NCBI GenBank assembly: GCA_017614155.1
Contig: JAGACK010000044.1
Location: forward strand, 1 to 64,000
Reading direction: 5' to 3'
DNA length: 64,000 nt
DNA from: Lachnospiraceae bacterium
GTDB taxonomy: Bacteria > Bacillota > Clostridia > Lachnospirales > Lachnospiraceae
Shown piece by piece: positions 44,577 through 53,527 of this stretch. A program made the translations under genes and the position numbers. The notes under the pieces are model-generated. The model worked only from the letters and a program-made list of their open reading frames with translations. It made no database searches and had not been told where the DNA came from. Position 1 is the first letter of the stretch. The number at the start of each line of letters is the position of its first letter.

Positions 44577-44996
44577 TTATAAAATGCTGAAGTTCATCAG
44601 CTCATTGTTCTGTTTTGCCTTATCAGCTACTGCCGCAGCATTGTTCTCATTTATGACTACTTTTTCATTTGATGCTGCCGCTTCTGTTTCATCAGGAACA
44701 AGCCTCTTCATGTCCTCAAGGATCCTGGGCATCTTTGACACGAGCTTTTCAGCCATATCCTCAACCCTTGCCCTGGGAGAATCAAGCATGGCCTTCTGAT
44801 ATGCATTCTCCGGTGATACCTTTGTCTGCACTACTCCGCCATGCTCTGCTATATACTGAGAAGCTTCATTGCGATCCTGTTCCCTGGATGAAGCTGCGCT
44901 GTTGGGTGAAATGCTGTTTATCTCATCGATATTTCCGATGTCATTTATTTTTGAAGATGCGTTGTAGAAACTCGGTACTCCTGCTCCTATTCTCAT
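44577..44996 (-). CDS. small soluble protein, function unknown
   Basis: A 139-residue protein I do not recognise. It begins MRIGAGVPSFYNASSKINDI. It is polar and helical, with ENAYQKAMLDSPRARVEDMAEKLVSKMPRILEDMKRLVP as its most structured part. No signal peptide or membrane helix is present. GGGAG lies eight bases before the ATG. It has its own promoter (45069-45098) and terminator (44507-44538), so it is a single-gene unit, which supports it being real. Confidence 0.72.
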   Translation of the reverse strand: MRIGAGVPSFYNASSKINDIGNIDEINSISPNSAASSREQDRNEASQYIAEHGGVVQTKVSPENAYQKAMLDSPRARVEDMAEKLVSKMPRILEDMKRLVPDETEAAASNEKVVINENNAAAVADKAKQNNELMNFSIL

Positions 44997-45068
44997 TCTT
45001 CGTTCTCCCTGATCTCTTAAATATCCGTTCCTTCGGAAAAATCATCTTCTGAATATTGTGTCTCAACC

Positions 45069-45098
45069 ATTATATCGACATTTTTCAGGATCCGTGAA
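45069..45098 (-). promoter_or_regulatory. promoter of the 139-aa gene
   Basis: A perfect TATAAT (45074-45069, minus strand) lies 18 bases after TTCACG (45098-45093). The surrounding CGATATAATGG resembles the -10 region before the 211-aa gene at 35962. Confidence 0.5.
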
Positions 45099-45181
45099 GA
45101 TTTATTCTTGTATTTTTTTAAATACAAAGCGGAAGCGTCCCCGGAAGAACTCATGGACTTGCGACTAATTAGTTGTAGGGA

Positions 45182-45209
45182 AAGTAAAACAGCCGGCTCT
45201 CACCGGCTG
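45182..45209 (-). terminator. terminator of the ftsB-tilS-hpt-ftsH operon
   Basis: On the minus strand CAGCCGG pairs with CCGGCTG around TGAGAG, followed by TTTTACTTT. It lies about 130 bases after the ftsH stop. The rest of the 45099-45341 gap holds no gene that I can support. Confidence 0.72.
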
Positions 45210-45341
45210 CTTTGGAGAAGGTATCTCTTTTGTATTGGGGGGTACGCAGATAATATAGCACTTTACCGCAGATCGAACAAGGTTCATTCTAAACAAATAA
45301 TACAAACCCCCACTCGATTTTTTGTGCACATTGTCCAAAAA

Positions 45342-47153
45342 TCACACCCAGAGCTCCTCGAATTCTTCCATGGAGATCTTTTCCTTTTCCAGCAGGAGCT
45401 GAGCTGTCCTCTCAAGAACATCCTTGTGCTCGGCAATGAGCTTTCTTGCCTTTTCATGACACGCGTCTATGATCGATCTCACTTCTTCATCGATCTCATT
45501 TGCCGTCTCCTCGGATATCTTTCTCGAATGAGCCAGATCCCTTCCGATGAACACTTCGTCATCATCATTATCATAATTGACCACACCCAGTTTTTCGCTC
45601 ATTCCGTAGGTCGTGACCATGCGCCTTGCCAGTTTCGTAGCCGTCTTGAAATCCTGGGATGCTCCGGTAGTTACATCTCCTATGAACATCTCCTCAGCGA
45701 CTCTGCCTCCCAGGTCCACTGTGATCTCATTGAGCATGCGGTTCTTTGTCCTGAACATCTCATCCCTGTCAGGCAGAGGCATGGTATAGCCCGCTGCACC
45801 CATTCCGGTCGGGATGATCGATACGGTATATACCGGACCCACTCCCGGAAGCACATGAAAGAGCACCGCATGTCCTGCCTCGTGATATGCCGTGATCTTT
45901 TTTTCCTCATCGGAAATGACCTTGCTCTTCTTTTCCGCGCCGATACCGACCTTCACAAAAGCGGTATTTATGTCGTTCTGAGTAATATAGGCCCTGTTCT
46001 CTCTTGCTGCAAAGATCGCTGCCTCATTCATCAGATTCTCAAGATCCGCCCCTGTAAACCCTGCTGTCGTCCTTGCGATATTTCCAAGATCGACATCATC
46101 TCCCAAAGGCTTGTTTTTTGAATGGACTTTCAGTATATCCTCTCTGCCCTTTATATCAGGTATGCCGACTCCAACCTTTCTGTCAAACCTTCCCGGTCTC
46201 ATTATCGCGGGATCCAGTATGTCTACCCTGTTGGTCGCCGCCATGACTATGATTCCCTCATTCACTCCGAACCCGTCCATCTCGACAAGAAGCTGGTTCA
46301 GTGTCTGCTCTCTTTCATCATGTCCGCCGCCGAGTCCGGTCCCTCTCCTTCTTGCGACCGCATCAATCTCGTCGATAAATACTATACAAGGCGCGTTCTT
46401 TTTTGCATCCGCAAAAAGATCCCTGACTCTGGACGCGCCGACACCGACAAACATCTCCACAAAATCAGAACCCGAGATTGAAAAGAAGGGAACTCCCGCC
46501 TCTCCGGCCACAGCCTTGGCAAGCAGCGTTTTTCCCGTACCGGGAGATCCTACCAGTATCACGCCCTTTGGGATCCTGGCGCCGACAGATGTATATTTTG
46601 CAGGGTTTTTCAGGAAATCAACTATCTCCTCAAGATTCTCTTTTTCCTCCTGCAGACCCGCCACATCGGCAAATGTTATCTTTGTTTCGCCGGAATCATA
46701 CATCTTTGCCCGGCTCTTGCCGAAGTTTGTCATCCTGTTCGCGCCCGCACCGCCGCCGGCCTGGGCGTTCATCATGGCCATGATGATAAATATCACAATG
46801 ACAGACATGAGCACCGGAAATCCGTAGGTGAGAAGCAGGCTTTCCTGTTCTACCTTTTCCTCCGAGTATGCCGGAAATGATTTCTTCAGTTCCTTTTCAA
46901 GCTCTGAAACATCAGCAACATAAAGAGTCTTTACCCTGCCGTTGTTCAGAGTGATCTCTGCCTGTCCCGTCGGGGTCTTATTATAGGGCTTCACATTTAC
47001 CGCCGTTACAGACCCTTTCTCAAGATCAAATTCAAACTGCTCATGTGTATAGAGCTCGTCCTTCTGCAATCTGCTGCCTGCGGAAAAGATGACCAGAAAT
47101 ATCACCGCCGCAAGGATCAGATACAATGCTAGCCCTCTGCTGGTTCCTCTCAA
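45342..47153 (-). CDS. ftsH: ATP-dependent zinc metalloprotease FtsH
   Basis: A 603-residue membrane AAA+ protease that degrades membrane and short-lived proteins. Two N-terminal membrane helices (about 9-26 and 109-128) flank an extracytoplasmic domain. Walker A GSPGTGKT is at 202-209, Walker [12 protein letters not shown] follows, and zinc-binding HEAGH is at about 422-426. The TTG start has AGGAGG five bases upstream. It is the last gene of ftsB-tilS-hpt-ftsH, a classic Firmicute order. Length is normal, with no long C-terminal tail. Confidence 0.95.
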   Translation of the reverse strand: MRGTSRGLALYLILAAVIFLVIFSAGSRLQKDELYTHEQFEFDLEKGSVTAVNVKPYNKTPTGQAEITLNNGRVKTLYVADVSELEKELKKSFPAYSEEKVEQESLLLTYGFPVLMSVIVIFIIMAMMNAQAGGGAGANRMTNFGKSRAKMYDSGETKITFADVAGLQEEKENLEEIVDFLKNPAKYTSVGARIPKGVILVGSPGTGKTLLAKAVAGEAGVPFFSISGSDFVEMFVGVGASRVRDLFADAKKNAPCIVFIDEIDAVARRRGTGLGGGHDEREQTLNQLLVEMDGFGVNEGIIVMAATNRVDILDPAIMRPGRFDRKVGVGIPDIKGREDILKVHSKNKPLGDDVDLGNIARTTAGFTGADLENLMNEAAIFAARENRAYITQNDINTAFVKVGIGAEKKSKVISDEEKKITAYHEAGHAVLFHVLPGVGPVYTVSIIPTGMGAAGYTMPLPDRDEMFRTKNRMLNEITVDLGGRVAEEMFIGDVTTGASQDFKTATKLARRMVTTYGMSEKLGVVNYDNDDDEVFIGRDLAHSRKISEETANEIDEEVRSIIDACHEKARKLIAEHKDVLERTAQLLLEKEKISMEEFEELWV

Positions 47154-47162
47154 GGTTACCTC

Positions 47163-47684
47163 CTAAATTATCACCTCACCTATGTAAGGCAGATTTCTGT
47201 ATTTCTGGGCATAATCAAGACCATACCCCACAACAAACTTGTCCGGTATCGTAAACCCCAGATAATCGGCATGTACTTCCACCTCTCTCCTGTCCGGCTT
47301 GTCAAGCAGGGCACAGAGCTTTACTGATGAAGCCCCTCTGTTTTTCAGTACTTCAAGCAGGGTCTTCATGGTCCTTCCGGTATCTATGATATCCTCGACC
47401 ACCAGAACATCCTTGTCCTTGATCGGATTATCAAGGTCAAGCAGGATCTTGACCTCCCTGCTGCTTTCAGTATCGTCTCCGTAACTCGAGCACCGCATGA
47501 ACTCTATCTTCACCGGCACAGTGAGCCTTTTGGCAAGCTCGCACGCAAAAAAAGTCGCTCCCTTGAGGATACAGATGATGGTGATCTCCTTTCCCTCGTA
47601 TTCACGGCTGAGCTGCTGTGCCAGCGTCCTTATTCTTTCGTCTATCTCCTTTTCAGAAAAAAGGATCTCAATCCTGTCTTCCAA
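47163..47684 (-). CDS. hpt: hypoxanthine (guanine) phosphoribosyltransferase
   Basis: A 173-residue purine salvage enzyme. ITIICILKGATFFACELAKRL and the PRPP loop DVLVVEDIIDTGRTMKTLLEVL (about 94-115) are diagnostic. FVVGYGLDYAQKYRNLPYIG is the typical end. The start is TTG 47684 inside the end of tilS, with GGGAGG nine bases upstream. Length is standard. Confidence 0.94.
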   Translation of the reverse strand: MEDRIEILFSEKEIDERIRTLAQQLSREYEGKEITIICILKGATFFACELAKRLTVPVKIEFMRCSSYGDDTESSREVKILLDLDNPIKDKDVLVVEDIIDTGRTMKTLLEVLKNRGASSVKLCALLDKPDRREVEVHADYLGFTIPDKFVVGYGLDYAQKYRNLPYIGEVII

Positions 47685-49074
47685 TCTCTTCTTCCTCCCA
47701 TGAAAGAATCAAAACTCTTCTGGTATCAGATCCTACCCTGCACCGTTCGGAATACCTTATCCCCGGAATCCAGAGTACATCTTTTCCATCTGCGAGCATA
47801 TACATGCTTCCTCTTTTCCATCTTGGGATCTTTTCTTCCGTCAGAACATCTTTAACCTTCTTGTTCCCGTCCTTTACAGCGATCACATCACCGGTCTCCT
47901 TTGTCCTGAAAACGGCACCGTCACTCATTTTATCATAATCAAACCATTTCGTATACCGCATATCCTTTATTTTTGCATCCTTTGCATCGATGATCCCGGC
48001 ACTGACGGTGACGCCTGCACAAAGCATCTTTTTCCCCTCTTCTATGATCAGGGAAAGCGGGACTGCAGGATGTTCTTCCCCGTCAAAAAACTGCGAGGCC
48101 TCCTCTTTTCTGATCAGGATCTTATCAAAACATCTTTCGGCATAAAGGCCGTATATCAGGGATACTCTCCTCCCACTCTGCATATAAAACAGGCCTATGG
48201 TGTCCTCCACATGCACCCTTGACACATTCTTTCTGGCCCCCGACAGTTCTCCTATAGCCATATATATCAGTCTTTTCAATATGACCTCGTGAACATTCCC
48301 TGCCGCCCTCACATCTATGCTCACGGTCTCTCCTTCCCGTTTCGCATACTCATCAAAAGCCTGTCTGGTAAGGCCGGTGAGGAATTCGTCCGTCCTTTGA
48401 AGATCGCGGGCAGTCTCATTAATGTGATCAGCCGCCCTCAGGTTTATCTCCCTGGCTTTCGGCAGAATGATGTTTCGTATCTTGTTCCTGGAATAATCAT
48501 TATCAAAATTTGTGCTGTCCGTAACAAATTCCTGGCCGTTTTCCTTCAGATATTCCTCTATCTGTCTTCTCGGCATGCCAAGCAGCGGTCTTATTATGCG
48601 TCCGCTCACCGGCGCTATGCCGGACAGCCCCCGTATGCTGCTGCCGCGAAAGAGATTAAAGAGCACAGTCTCCGCCATGTCATCGGCATTATGGGCGACT
48701 GCGGTCTTGTCACCTCCGGCGTTTTCAAAGGCCTCATATCTTACCATACGCCCTGCCTCCTCGACGCTCATCCTGTTCAGTGCAGCTATCTGCGGAACAT
48801 CCTTTTCTATGCATTCAAACGGCAGATCGTATCTTTTACAGAAAGCTTCCACGAAATCCCTGTCCCGTACAGCCTCTTCTCCTCTGATCCCATGCATCAC
48901 ATGGACCACGCCGAGCGAAAGCCCATACTCATCCCTGAGCCTTAAAAGCACAAAAATAAGGCATACAGAATCCGCTCCCCCAGATACCCCCACGGTGACC
49001 CTGTCGCCTTTCTGAAGCATGCCATACTCTTCTATGTAGTTTTTAACCCTTGATTCAAAATCCCCCCTGCTCAT
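47668..49074 (-). CDS. tilS: tRNA(Ile)-lysidine synthase
   Basis: A 468-residue enzyme that modifies C34 of tRNA-Ile2 to lysidine so that it reads AUA. The ATP-pyrophosphatase loop VGVSGGADSVCL is at about residues 28-39. VHVMHGIRGEEA, TAVAHNADDMAETVLFNLFRGS and RNKIRNIILP are typical. A C-terminal TilS domain (about 380-468) contains DVLTEEKIPRWKRGSMYML. Start and stop both overlap neighbours (ATGA with ftsB; 17 bases with hpt). Confidence 0.94.
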   Translation of the reverse strand: MSRGDFESRVKNYIEEYGMLQKGDRVTVGVSGGADSVCLIFVLLRLRDEYGLSLGVVHVMHGIRGEEAVRDRDFVEAFCKRYDLPFECIEKDVPQIAALNRMSVEEAGRMVRYEAFENAGGDKTAVAHNADDMAETVLFNLFRGSSIRGLSGIAPVSGRIIRPLLGMPRRQIEEYLKENGQEFVTDSTNFDNDYSRNKIRNIILPKAREINLRAADHINETARDLQRTDEFLTGLTRQAFDEYAKREGETVSIDVRAAGNVHEVILKRLIYMAIGELSGARKNVSRVHVEDTIGLFYMQSGRRVSLIYGLYAERCFDKILIRKEEASQFFDGEEHPAVPLSLIIEEGKKMLCAGVTVSAGIIDAKDAKIKDMRYTKWFDYDKMSDGAVFRTKETGDVIAVKDGNKKVKDVLTEEKIPRWKRGSMYMLADGKDVLWIPGIRYSERCRVGSDTRRVLILSWEEEEIGRQD

Positions 49075-49427
49075 TTGGCTCTGAAGATCAGCTCGCCCTC
49101 ATGCACGAGTCCGAGCTTCTGCTTTGCGGTCTCCTCCGCGAATTTCTTGGTCTTTGTATATTTCTCATATTCCTTCAGGTCTTCGCTGCGCTGGATCTCA
49201 GCATCTATCTCCTGCTGGATCTGGGCAATCCTCTCATCATTGGCATTCTTTTTTCTGAGCAGGGCAGCTCCGTCAAAAGCCATCACGCAAACAAGCATTA
49301 TCACCACGATGATAATGCTGAAAACTGCAAATTTACTTGTGCCCGGCCTGCGATACATCGCAGCTTTCCGGTTTACAGAATCCCCTCTTTTTTTTCGATG
49401 ATTCTGTCTGTCTGCACCATATCTCAC
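49071..49427 (-). CDS. FtsB/DivIC-type septum formation initiator
   Basis: A 118-residue small division protein. A basic cytoplasmic start (RYGADRQNHRKKRGDSVNRKAAMYRR) precedes one membrane helix (FAVFSIIIVVIMLVCVMAF, about 38-56). An extracytoplasmic coiled coil (NANDERIAQIQQEIDAEIQRSEDLKEYEKY) follows, then KQKLGLVHEGELIF, the usual DivIC end. GTG 49427 is chosen because GGGAG lies eight bases before it. The frame continues to 49562 but has no better start. ATG 49346 region would remove most of the basic part. Confidence 0.85.
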   Translation of the reverse strand: MRYGADRQNHRKKRGDSVNRKAAMYRRPGTSKFAVFSIIIVVIMLVCVMAFDGAALLRKKNANDERIAQIQQEIDAEIQRSEDLKEYEKYTKTKKFAEETAKQKLGLVHEGELIFRAK

Positions 49428-49489
49428 GAAACAATCTCCCACTATTGACGATATAGTTGATATTATGTTAACACCTGAATGCTGCAAAG

Positions 49490-49526
49490 TCAAGACAGTG
49501 GGACGGTACCTGTCTCTCCTTTTTTT
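49490..49526. repeat. decayed REP-like unit
   Basis: AGACAGTGGGACGGTACC followed by TGTCTCTCC and a T-run shares the GGGACGGT core and AGACAG/CTGTCT arms with the copies at 27516 and 31264. With the seven T bases that follow, it could also end transcription on the plus strand. Confidence 0.6.
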
Positions 49527-49556
49527 GCCGTCCCGATATTTGTTTAAAAAAAGTGC

Positions 49557-49585
49557 TTGCATTTTTGTTTTTCATGTAGTATGTT
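49557..49585 (+). promoter_or_regulatory. promoter upstream of the structured leader
   Basis: TTGCAT (49557-49562) and TATGTT (49580-49585) are 17 bases apart. The expected start is near 49592. The next coding start is 49939, so the transcript has about 345 untranslated bases or ends early as a small RNA. Confidence 0.6.
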
Positions 49586-49591
49586 ATTCAT

Positions 49592-49730
49592 CACGAAAAC
49601 GGGCGGACAATCTCCGGCGTGGAATGGAGGTGTTCGCAGACAGTCAGTAAGACAAAAAACATATAGAAATTTCTGCTTTTCATTTTTTCGGTGGAAACAC
49701 CGGTCGGACCGGTTTCCGGTCTAATTTTTC
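49592..49730 (+). ncRNA. candidate small RNA or leader RNA
   Basis: Hairpin one: GCGGACA (49603-49609) with TGTTCGC (49631-49637), and CTCC with GGAG inside it. Hairpin two: GGAAA-CCGG with CCGG-TTTCC (49693-49717), followed by GGTCTAATTTTT, which looks like a terminator. The region 49731-49938 has another possible stem (GCCGCA 49868 with TGCGGC 49900). I do not recognise a known RNA class. The unit could be a free RNA of about 135 bases or an attenuator for the 82-aa gene. Confidence 0.45.
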
Positions 49731-49938
49731 CAGAACACAGGATTCACAAAAAAAGATCATTTATTATTAACGCCGTCCGCACGTCTTTCGTTCCGCAAAT
49801 ATGCTCATAACGGATATATCACATTTTTGCCTCCAACGGGCATTTTGCGTCAGATGCAACAGTCGTTGCCGCATCAAAAGGGTACTGTAAGCGACTCTTT
49901 GCGGCTGTCAGTTATTATTCACACTTAAGGAGAGACTT

Positions 49939-50187
49939 ATGTTTTCTGGACATAATGCGGTTTCTTACGACGAAATCCAGTTTGAGCTGATGATGCAGCT
50001 TGGGGACTATGTACAGCAGGGCATACCGTTATTTTTTGAGGACAGCCCCTGTACACCCAGGGATATCGTCAACAATCTGATGACCAATCAGGACGAAGTA
50101 TATATGGCAGATTACGTCCGCGACGACAGGGGAAACCTGTCACAGATCAGGTATGACCGGGTAGGTCCGCCTGAGAAAAAGAAATAA
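49939..50187 (+). CDS. small protein of unknown function
   Basis: An 82-residue acidic, soluble protein with AAGGAGAG before the ATG. The most structured part is SYDEIQFELMMQLGDYVQQG followed by IPLFFEDSPCTPRDIVNNLM. The end is basic (GPPEKKK). It has no membrane helix. A good ribosome site, a long conserved-looking leader and sensible codon use argue that it is real. It precedes the GH18 operon by 140 bases. Confidence 0.65.
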   Translation: MFSGHNAVSYDEIQFELMMQLGDYVQQGIPLFFEDSPCTPRDIVNNLMTNQDEVYMADYVRDDRGNLSQIRYDRVGPPEKKK

Positions 50188-50202
50188 TCAAAGATCTGCA
50201 CA

Positions 50203-50285
50203 TTTATCTGTGCTGTGATGCCAAAAAAGCGTACCTGTTTCGGCGCCCCAAAGCTAAACCTCGCTGTATTCACAGCACAGATAAA
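50203..50285. other. long inverted repeat with structured loop
   Basis: TTTATCTGTGCTGTGA (50203-50218) and TCACAGCACAGATAAA (50270-50285) are perfect 16-bp reverse complements. The 51-base loop contains AGCG/CGCT and GGCGCC. It sits between the 82-aa gene and the GH18 gene. It has no following T-run, so it is not a simple terminator. An RNA element or protein-binding site is possible. Confidence 0.6.
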
Positions 50286-50327
50286 CTGTGGTAAACTGTT
50301 GTGATACGGTTGAAAGGTACAGATCTG

Positions 50328-52031
50328 ATGAAAAAGAAAAAACAAAGCTTCATTCCCGTAGCGGTCGCTCTAGTCCTGATCGCCATCGTTGCAATATTCA
50401 GTTTCTTTGGCGGATTCTTCGGAGAGATCACCGAAACCTCAAAAGAAGCAGACTTAAATGCGGTCTTCGGCATAACCGAAAGCACGGATGCCGCGATCAT
50501 ATATGATCATACCCTCCTTTCAGAAAAGGGGCTCTTTGTAAATGACACCTTCTATATACCCCTGTCCATGGCAAACAACATGGCTGACATCTTTTATTAT
50601 GATCCAAACGAGAAACGGTTTTTCGCCACAACCGGAAATTCGGTGCATGAGGCGTCGCCTTCTGAATATGCGGTAAAGGGTGAGGATCTGTTTGTATCCG
50701 TCTCTCTTTTGAAAAACTATGCCTCTTTCGGGCTTGAAACAGCCGTATCTCCCGCGAGGATATCCATACAGACTCAGTGGGGCGAAAAAAAGAGCGCCTC
50801 GATTTCAAAAAAGACACCCCTGCACATCCGCGAAGACAGAAAATCGGACTCAGTAAAAATGCTTGAAGAAGGAGATATCGTCAGGATAATAAGTTCAAAC
50901 GATATCTGGTCCTACTGCGGCACCGATGATCTGCTTTTCGGATTCATAGAAAACAAAAAACTGGCCGGACACAAAACAGAGGCCGAGACACCCGTGACCG
51001 GACCTGCAGAGCTTGTCTATCCTTCCGTAAAAATGGATGGAAATGTGGTACTGGGATGGCACAATGTCACAAATGATACGGCCAATTCCATGGTCGGAGA
51101 TGTTCTGTCAAAAGTCCACGGGATGAATGTCATAAGCCCGACATGGTTTGCCCTGAAGGGCAATGACGGTTCCATCTCCTCCATCGCAGACGCCTCCTAT
51201 GTTGAGACCGTACACGCTCAGGGGATAAAGGTCTGGGGCCTTGCTGACAATTTTACGAATGACACGGACACTGATGCTGTCCTTTCACATACGACTTCAA
51301 GAAGAAATCTTGAAAGCAATCTGATAAATGCCGCTCTGACATACGGCCTTGACGGGATCAACATCGATTTTGAACAGCTCCCCACTCAGACCTCAGATGA
51401 TTTCTGCCAGTTCCTCAGGGAACTTTCGATCCTCTGTCATGCAAATAATCTCGTTCTTTCATCAGACAACTATGTTCCTAAGGAATATACGAACTATTAC
51501 AGAAGAGATATCCAGGGAAGGGTATGTGACTATGTTATTATCATGGGTTATGACGAACACACCTCATCTTCTGACGAACCCGGGTCTGTGGCATCGATAG
51601 GCTTTGTAACGGAAGGAATAGAAAATACCCTGAAGGATGTCCCTGCAGAGAAGGTCATAAACGGCATCCCGTTTTACACCAGGCTCTACAGCCTTGATAA
51701 CGGGATCCTCGACTGTTCCGTGCTCGGCATGGCAGATGCCGCAACAAAGCTTTCCGACAGCGGCGTCACTCCTTCCTGGGATAATACGACATGCCAGAAT
51801 GTCGCAATCTACGAAAAAAACGGAGCGCAGTACAGCATATGGCTTGAAGATGCACAGTCCATATCGGCAAAGCTTTCAGTCATGAGAAACAACAACCTGG
51901 CCGGAGTTGCCTGCTGGAGACTGATGCTTGAAACAGAAGATATCTGGGATGTGATCAGTGCATATTATCCGACAGGAACAGCAGCGCCTGAGGCCGATGC
52001 CGCATCCTCTGCCGGAGCAGGTGCGACATGA
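50328..52031 (+). CDS. glycoside hydrolase family 18 protein with SH3-like domain
   Basis: A 567-residue envelope protein. One N-terminal helix (FIPVAVALVLIAIVAIFSFFGGFFG, about 7-31) anchors or exports it. A copper-amine-oxidase-N-like region (about 60-150) and a bacterial SH3 domain (about 155-215) follow. The GH18 barrel carries YGLDGINIDFEQLP with the catalytic Glu near residue 347. ATG 50328 is preferred over GTG 50301. The layout matches spore or cell-wall N-acetylglucosaminidases. It overlaps the next gene by four bases. Confidence 0.87.
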   Translation: MKKKKQSFIPVAVALVLIAIVAIFSFFGGFFGEITETSKEADLNAVFGITESTDAAIIYDHTLLSEKGLFVNDTFYIPLSMANNMADIFYYDPNEKRFFATTGNSVHEASPSEYAVKGEDLFVSVSLLKNYASFGLETAVSPARISIQTQWGEKKSASISKKTPLHIREDRKSDSVKMLEEGDIVRIISSNDIWSYCGTDDLLFGFIENKKLAGHKTEAETPVTGPAELVYPSVKMDGNVVLGWHNVTNDTANSMVGDVLSKVHGMNVISPTWFALKGNDGSISSIADASYVETVHAQGIKVWGLADNFTNDTDTDAVLSHTTSRRNLESNLINAALTYGLDGINIDFEQLPTQTSDDFCQFLRELSILCHANNLVLSSDNYVPKEYTNYYRRDIQGRVCDYVIIMGYDEHTSSSDEPGSVASIGFVTEGIENTLKDVPAEKVINGIPFYTRLYSLDNGILDCSVLGMADAATKLSDSGVTPSWDNTTCQNVAIYEKNGAQYSIWLEDAQSISAKLSVMRNNNLAGVACWRLMLETEDIWDVISAYYPTGTAAPEADAASSAGAGAT

Positions 52032-53083
52032 AGACAAAGGTTATGAAAGCCATCGGGAGTCTCCCTGAGGACGAGGAAGTAATGAAGGAAGCCGGCCGCA
52101 TTATTAAATCCGGCGGACTGGTAGCCGTTCCCACAGAGACAGTTTACGGGCTGGCGGGAAACGCTCTCGATCCTTCCTCATCAAAAAAGATCTACGCGGC
52201 AAAAGGAAGACCGTCAGACAATCCTCTCATCGTACATATAGCAGACATTGATGATCTGCCAGTAATAGCCCGCGATATACCGGAAAAGGCATATTCTCTT
52301 GCAGAAACCTTCTGGCCCGGCCCTCTGACCATGGTCCTGAAAAAAACAAAAGCCGTGCCGCCCGAGACTACCGGAGGTCTTGATACGGTAGCTGTCAGGA
52401 TGCCATCTGACAGGATCGCTCACGAGTTTATAAAGCTTTGCTGCCCCTTCATGGCTGCACCCTCTGCGAATGCTTCGGGACGGCCAAGCTGTACCAAAGC
52501 CTCACATGTGACCGAGGACCTCGACGGAAAGATAGAGCTTGTGATAGACGGAGGAGAGGTCGGGATCGGCCTCGAATCGACAATTGTCGATCTGACAGGC
52601 GAAAAACCCTGTCTGCTGCGTCCCGGCTTCATATCAAAAACCGATCTGGAAAAGGTCATCGGACCTGTAGATATCGATCCTGCGGTGTATAATAAGAACA
52701 GGCCGGATATCCGCCCCAAAGCTCCGGGCATGAAATACAGACACTATGCCCCAAAGGGACAACTGACTATAATAGAAGGACCCGAAGAAAATGTGATATC
52801 ATATATTTCGGAGGAATGCCAAAAAGCCGGAAATAAAGGACTTAAATGCGCTGTTCTTGCTGTAAGCGAAGATATCACCAGATACAATGACATTCTTACC
52901 ATAGATATGGGAAGCAGGGCTGATCTTCGTCAGATCTCACACAACCTGTTTTCCGCTCTCAGAAAATGTGATGAAGAGGGAGCACAGCTGATCTTTTCCG
53001 GATCATTTGGATCAAAGGGTCTGGGAGAAGCCATAATGAACAGACTTTTAAAGGCTGCGGGAAACCGGGTCAAAAAGGTATAA
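52028..53083 (+). CDS. threonylcarbamoyl-AMP synthase (Sua5/TsaC type)
   Basis: A 351-residue enzyme for the t6A tRNA modification. The YrdC domain (about 15-205) includes GGLVAVPTETVYGLAGNAL, IYAAKGRPSDNPLIVHI and APSANASGRPS. A C-terminal Sua5 domain (from about 240) makes it the long form. It transfers threonylcarbamoyl to AMP before TsaD finishes the reaction. ATG overlaps the GH18 stop. Confidence 0.93.
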   Translation: MKTKVMKAIGSLPEDEEVMKEAGRIIKSGGLVAVPTETVYGLAGNALDPSSSKKIYAAKGRPSDNPLIVHIADIDDLPVIARDIPEKAYSLAETFWPGPLTMVLKKTKAVPPETTGGLDTVAVRMPSDRIAHEFIKLCCPFMAAPSANASGRPSCTKASHVTEDLDGKIELVIDGGEVGIGLESTIVDLTGEKPCLLRPGFISKTDLEKVIGPVDIDPAVYNKNRPDIRPKAPGMKYRHYAPKGQLTIIEGPEENVISYISEECQKAGNKGLKCAVLAVSEDITRYNDILTIDMGSRADLRQISHNLFSALRKCDEEGAQLIFSGSFGSKGLGEAIMNRLLKAAGNRVKKV

Positions 53084-53095
53084 AGGAGGATTATC

Positions 53096-53527
53096 ATGAT
53101 AGCCATAGGATGTGATCACGGCGGATACGAACTGAAAAAGATCCTGGAGAAACATCTCGATGAAAAGGGGATCTCATACAGGGATCTGGGATGCGACAGC
53201 ACCGATTCCGTAGATTATCCCGAATACGGACATGCAGTGGCAAAGGCTGTTGCTGACGGATCCTGCGAAAAAGGGATCGTCATCTGCTCAACGGGTATCG
53301 GTATATCGATCGCTGCAAACAAGGTCCCGGGAATACGGGCTGCGCTTTGCACAGATACCGTTATGGCCAGGCTTACAAGAGAGCACAATGATGCGAATGT
53401 CCTGGCTCTCGGTGCGTATATCGTAGGACCGCATCTTGCGGAAGAGATCACGGATACCTTTCTTTCAACCGAATTTTCCGGACAGGAAAGGCATGCCAGA
53501 AGGGTAGGAAAAATAGAAGATGTCTGA
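53096..53527 (+). CDS. rpiB: ribose 5-phosphate isomerase B
   Basis: A 143-residue isomerase of the RpiB/LacAB family. It begins IAIGCDHGGYELKKIL. GIVICSTGIGISIAANKVPGIRAALC carries the catalytic Cys, and EHNDANVLALGAYIVG is typical. It interconverts ribose and ribulose 5-phosphate. AAGGAGG stands before the ATG. It overlaps the dCMP deaminase gene by eight bases. Confidence 0.94.
   Translation: MIAIGCDHGGYELKKILEKHLDEKGISYRDLGCDSTDSVDYPEYGHAVAKAVADGSCEKGIVICSTGIGISIAANKVPGIRAALCTDTVMARLTREHNDANVLALGAYIVGPHLAEEITDTFLSTEFSGQERHARRVGKIEDV

Noticed and set aside
35962..45098. Sigma-D (flagellar) promoters before the 211-aa and 139-aa genes
   Set aside because: Both have CGATAT in the -10 region, but no TAAA lies 15 bases upstream; sigma-A -10 boxes (TATAAT) explain them better.
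45108..46121. 337-aa reading frame on the plus strand
   Set aside because: It lies opposite ftsH, has no ribosome site, and its composition (Cys, His and Arg rich) is that of a shadow frame.
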